From positions 1 to 29,189 of IMG/VR virus record IMGVR_UViG_3300023223_000443: a stretch of DNA of 29,189 bases; one strand, 5' to 3'. The notes beneath the pieces were generated by a model that was not told the origin of the DNA, ran no database searches, and saw only the letters and a list, made by a program, of their open reading frames with translations. A program made the position numbers and the translations under genes. Positions 28,955 to 29,189 of this stretch are shown here, one piece after another. The stretch comes from a virus. Position 1 is the first letter of the stretch. Each line of letters starts with the position of its first letter.

Positions 28955-29189
28955 ATGAAAAAACAACCGGAAAAATGGTTGGCAACGTGTGTCCTGACAG
29001 ACGGACCTCACAAGGGGAGGACGGTCCTGGGCAGGACGATCCTGGACAGGGTGGGTCCCCAGAGATGGAGCAACTGGTCCCTTGCAGTTGCCAAGGCAGG
29101 AGAGATTGAGTGGGACCACGACGGGATCAAGACAGAGGTCCTGGAGGAGAACAGAGAAGTCACCGGACGGAAACCTGGACCGGTGTTTT
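28955..29189 (+). CDS. Partial hypothetical protein running off the window
   Basis: Open frame from ATG 28955 to the window end without a stop (78 codons visible). AGGAGG lies 7 bases upstream, an ideal ribosome site. Visible protein: KKQPEKWLATCVLTDGPHKG, a repeated GRTVLGRTILDRV stretch, WSNWSLAVAKAGEIEWD, and an acidic-basic end. No family recognised. Its codon choice matches neighbouring genes, which supports it being real. Confidence 0.6.
   Translation, partial: MKKQPEKWLATCVLTDGPHKGRTVLGRTILDRVGPQRWSNWSLAVAKAGEIEWDHDGIKTEVLEENREVTGRKPGPVF

Overview
The window is part of the genome of a tailed double-stranded DNA bacteriophage. All convincing genes lie on the + strand and are tightly packed: most start codons overlap the previous stop (ATGA, TGATG, GTGA, TTGA). 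The neck, tail-tube, frameshifting chaperone and long tape-measure genes, with no sheath gene, indicate a siphovirus with a long non-contractile tail. A lipobox lipoprotein in the lysis region favours a Gram-negative bacterial host, but nothing identifies the host. No terminase, portal, capsid, integrase, tRNA or CRISPR array was seen; the head genes probably lie upstream of base 1.

Layout. (1) 1-1746: a glycan-modifying cassette with a sulfotransferase-like protein, a DxD glycosyltransferase and a cysteine-cluster protein. (2) 1743-3013: neck and connector genes (head closure, gp10-like, tail terminator). A regulatory gap with an intrinsic terminator follows. (3) 3194-8047: tail tube, tail assembly chaperones G and G-T joined by a -1 frameshift, and a 1215-aa tape measure. 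(4) 8052-15024: distal tail and adsorption proteins, including a LamG/tail-hub fusion, a beta-domain that recurs four times over three adjacent genes, and an FCCH-containing protein. (5) 15024-17350: probable lysis module (DUF5675 protein, holin-like protein, lipoprotein, tail-anchored coiled-coil protein). (6) 17351-18555: about 1.2 kb with no confident gene. It holds nested TTGACA palindromes, six 16-bp tandem repeats in mirrored order, a GAA tract and several hairpins, and is the best candidate for replication origin and regulatory switch.

(7) 18556-25820: replication and recombination operon: zinc-finger protein, ERF annealase with an SSB-like C-terminal tip, small membrane protein, Gp157-like protein, winged-helix replication protein, SF2 helicase, zinc-ribbon/Toprim primase, HNH protein and two nuclease-like proteins. 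(8) 25938-29189: a divergent radical-SAM-like protein, then a promoter at about 26617-26646 and a run of small unknown genes, several with zinc-binding motifs. The last gene runs off the end.

The genes fit one life cycle: early genes recombine and replicate DNA, late genes build neck and tail and lyse the cell, and the sulfotransferase/glycosyltransferase cassette probably decorates virion or host glycans. Family assignments come from motif recognition only; no database search was run.
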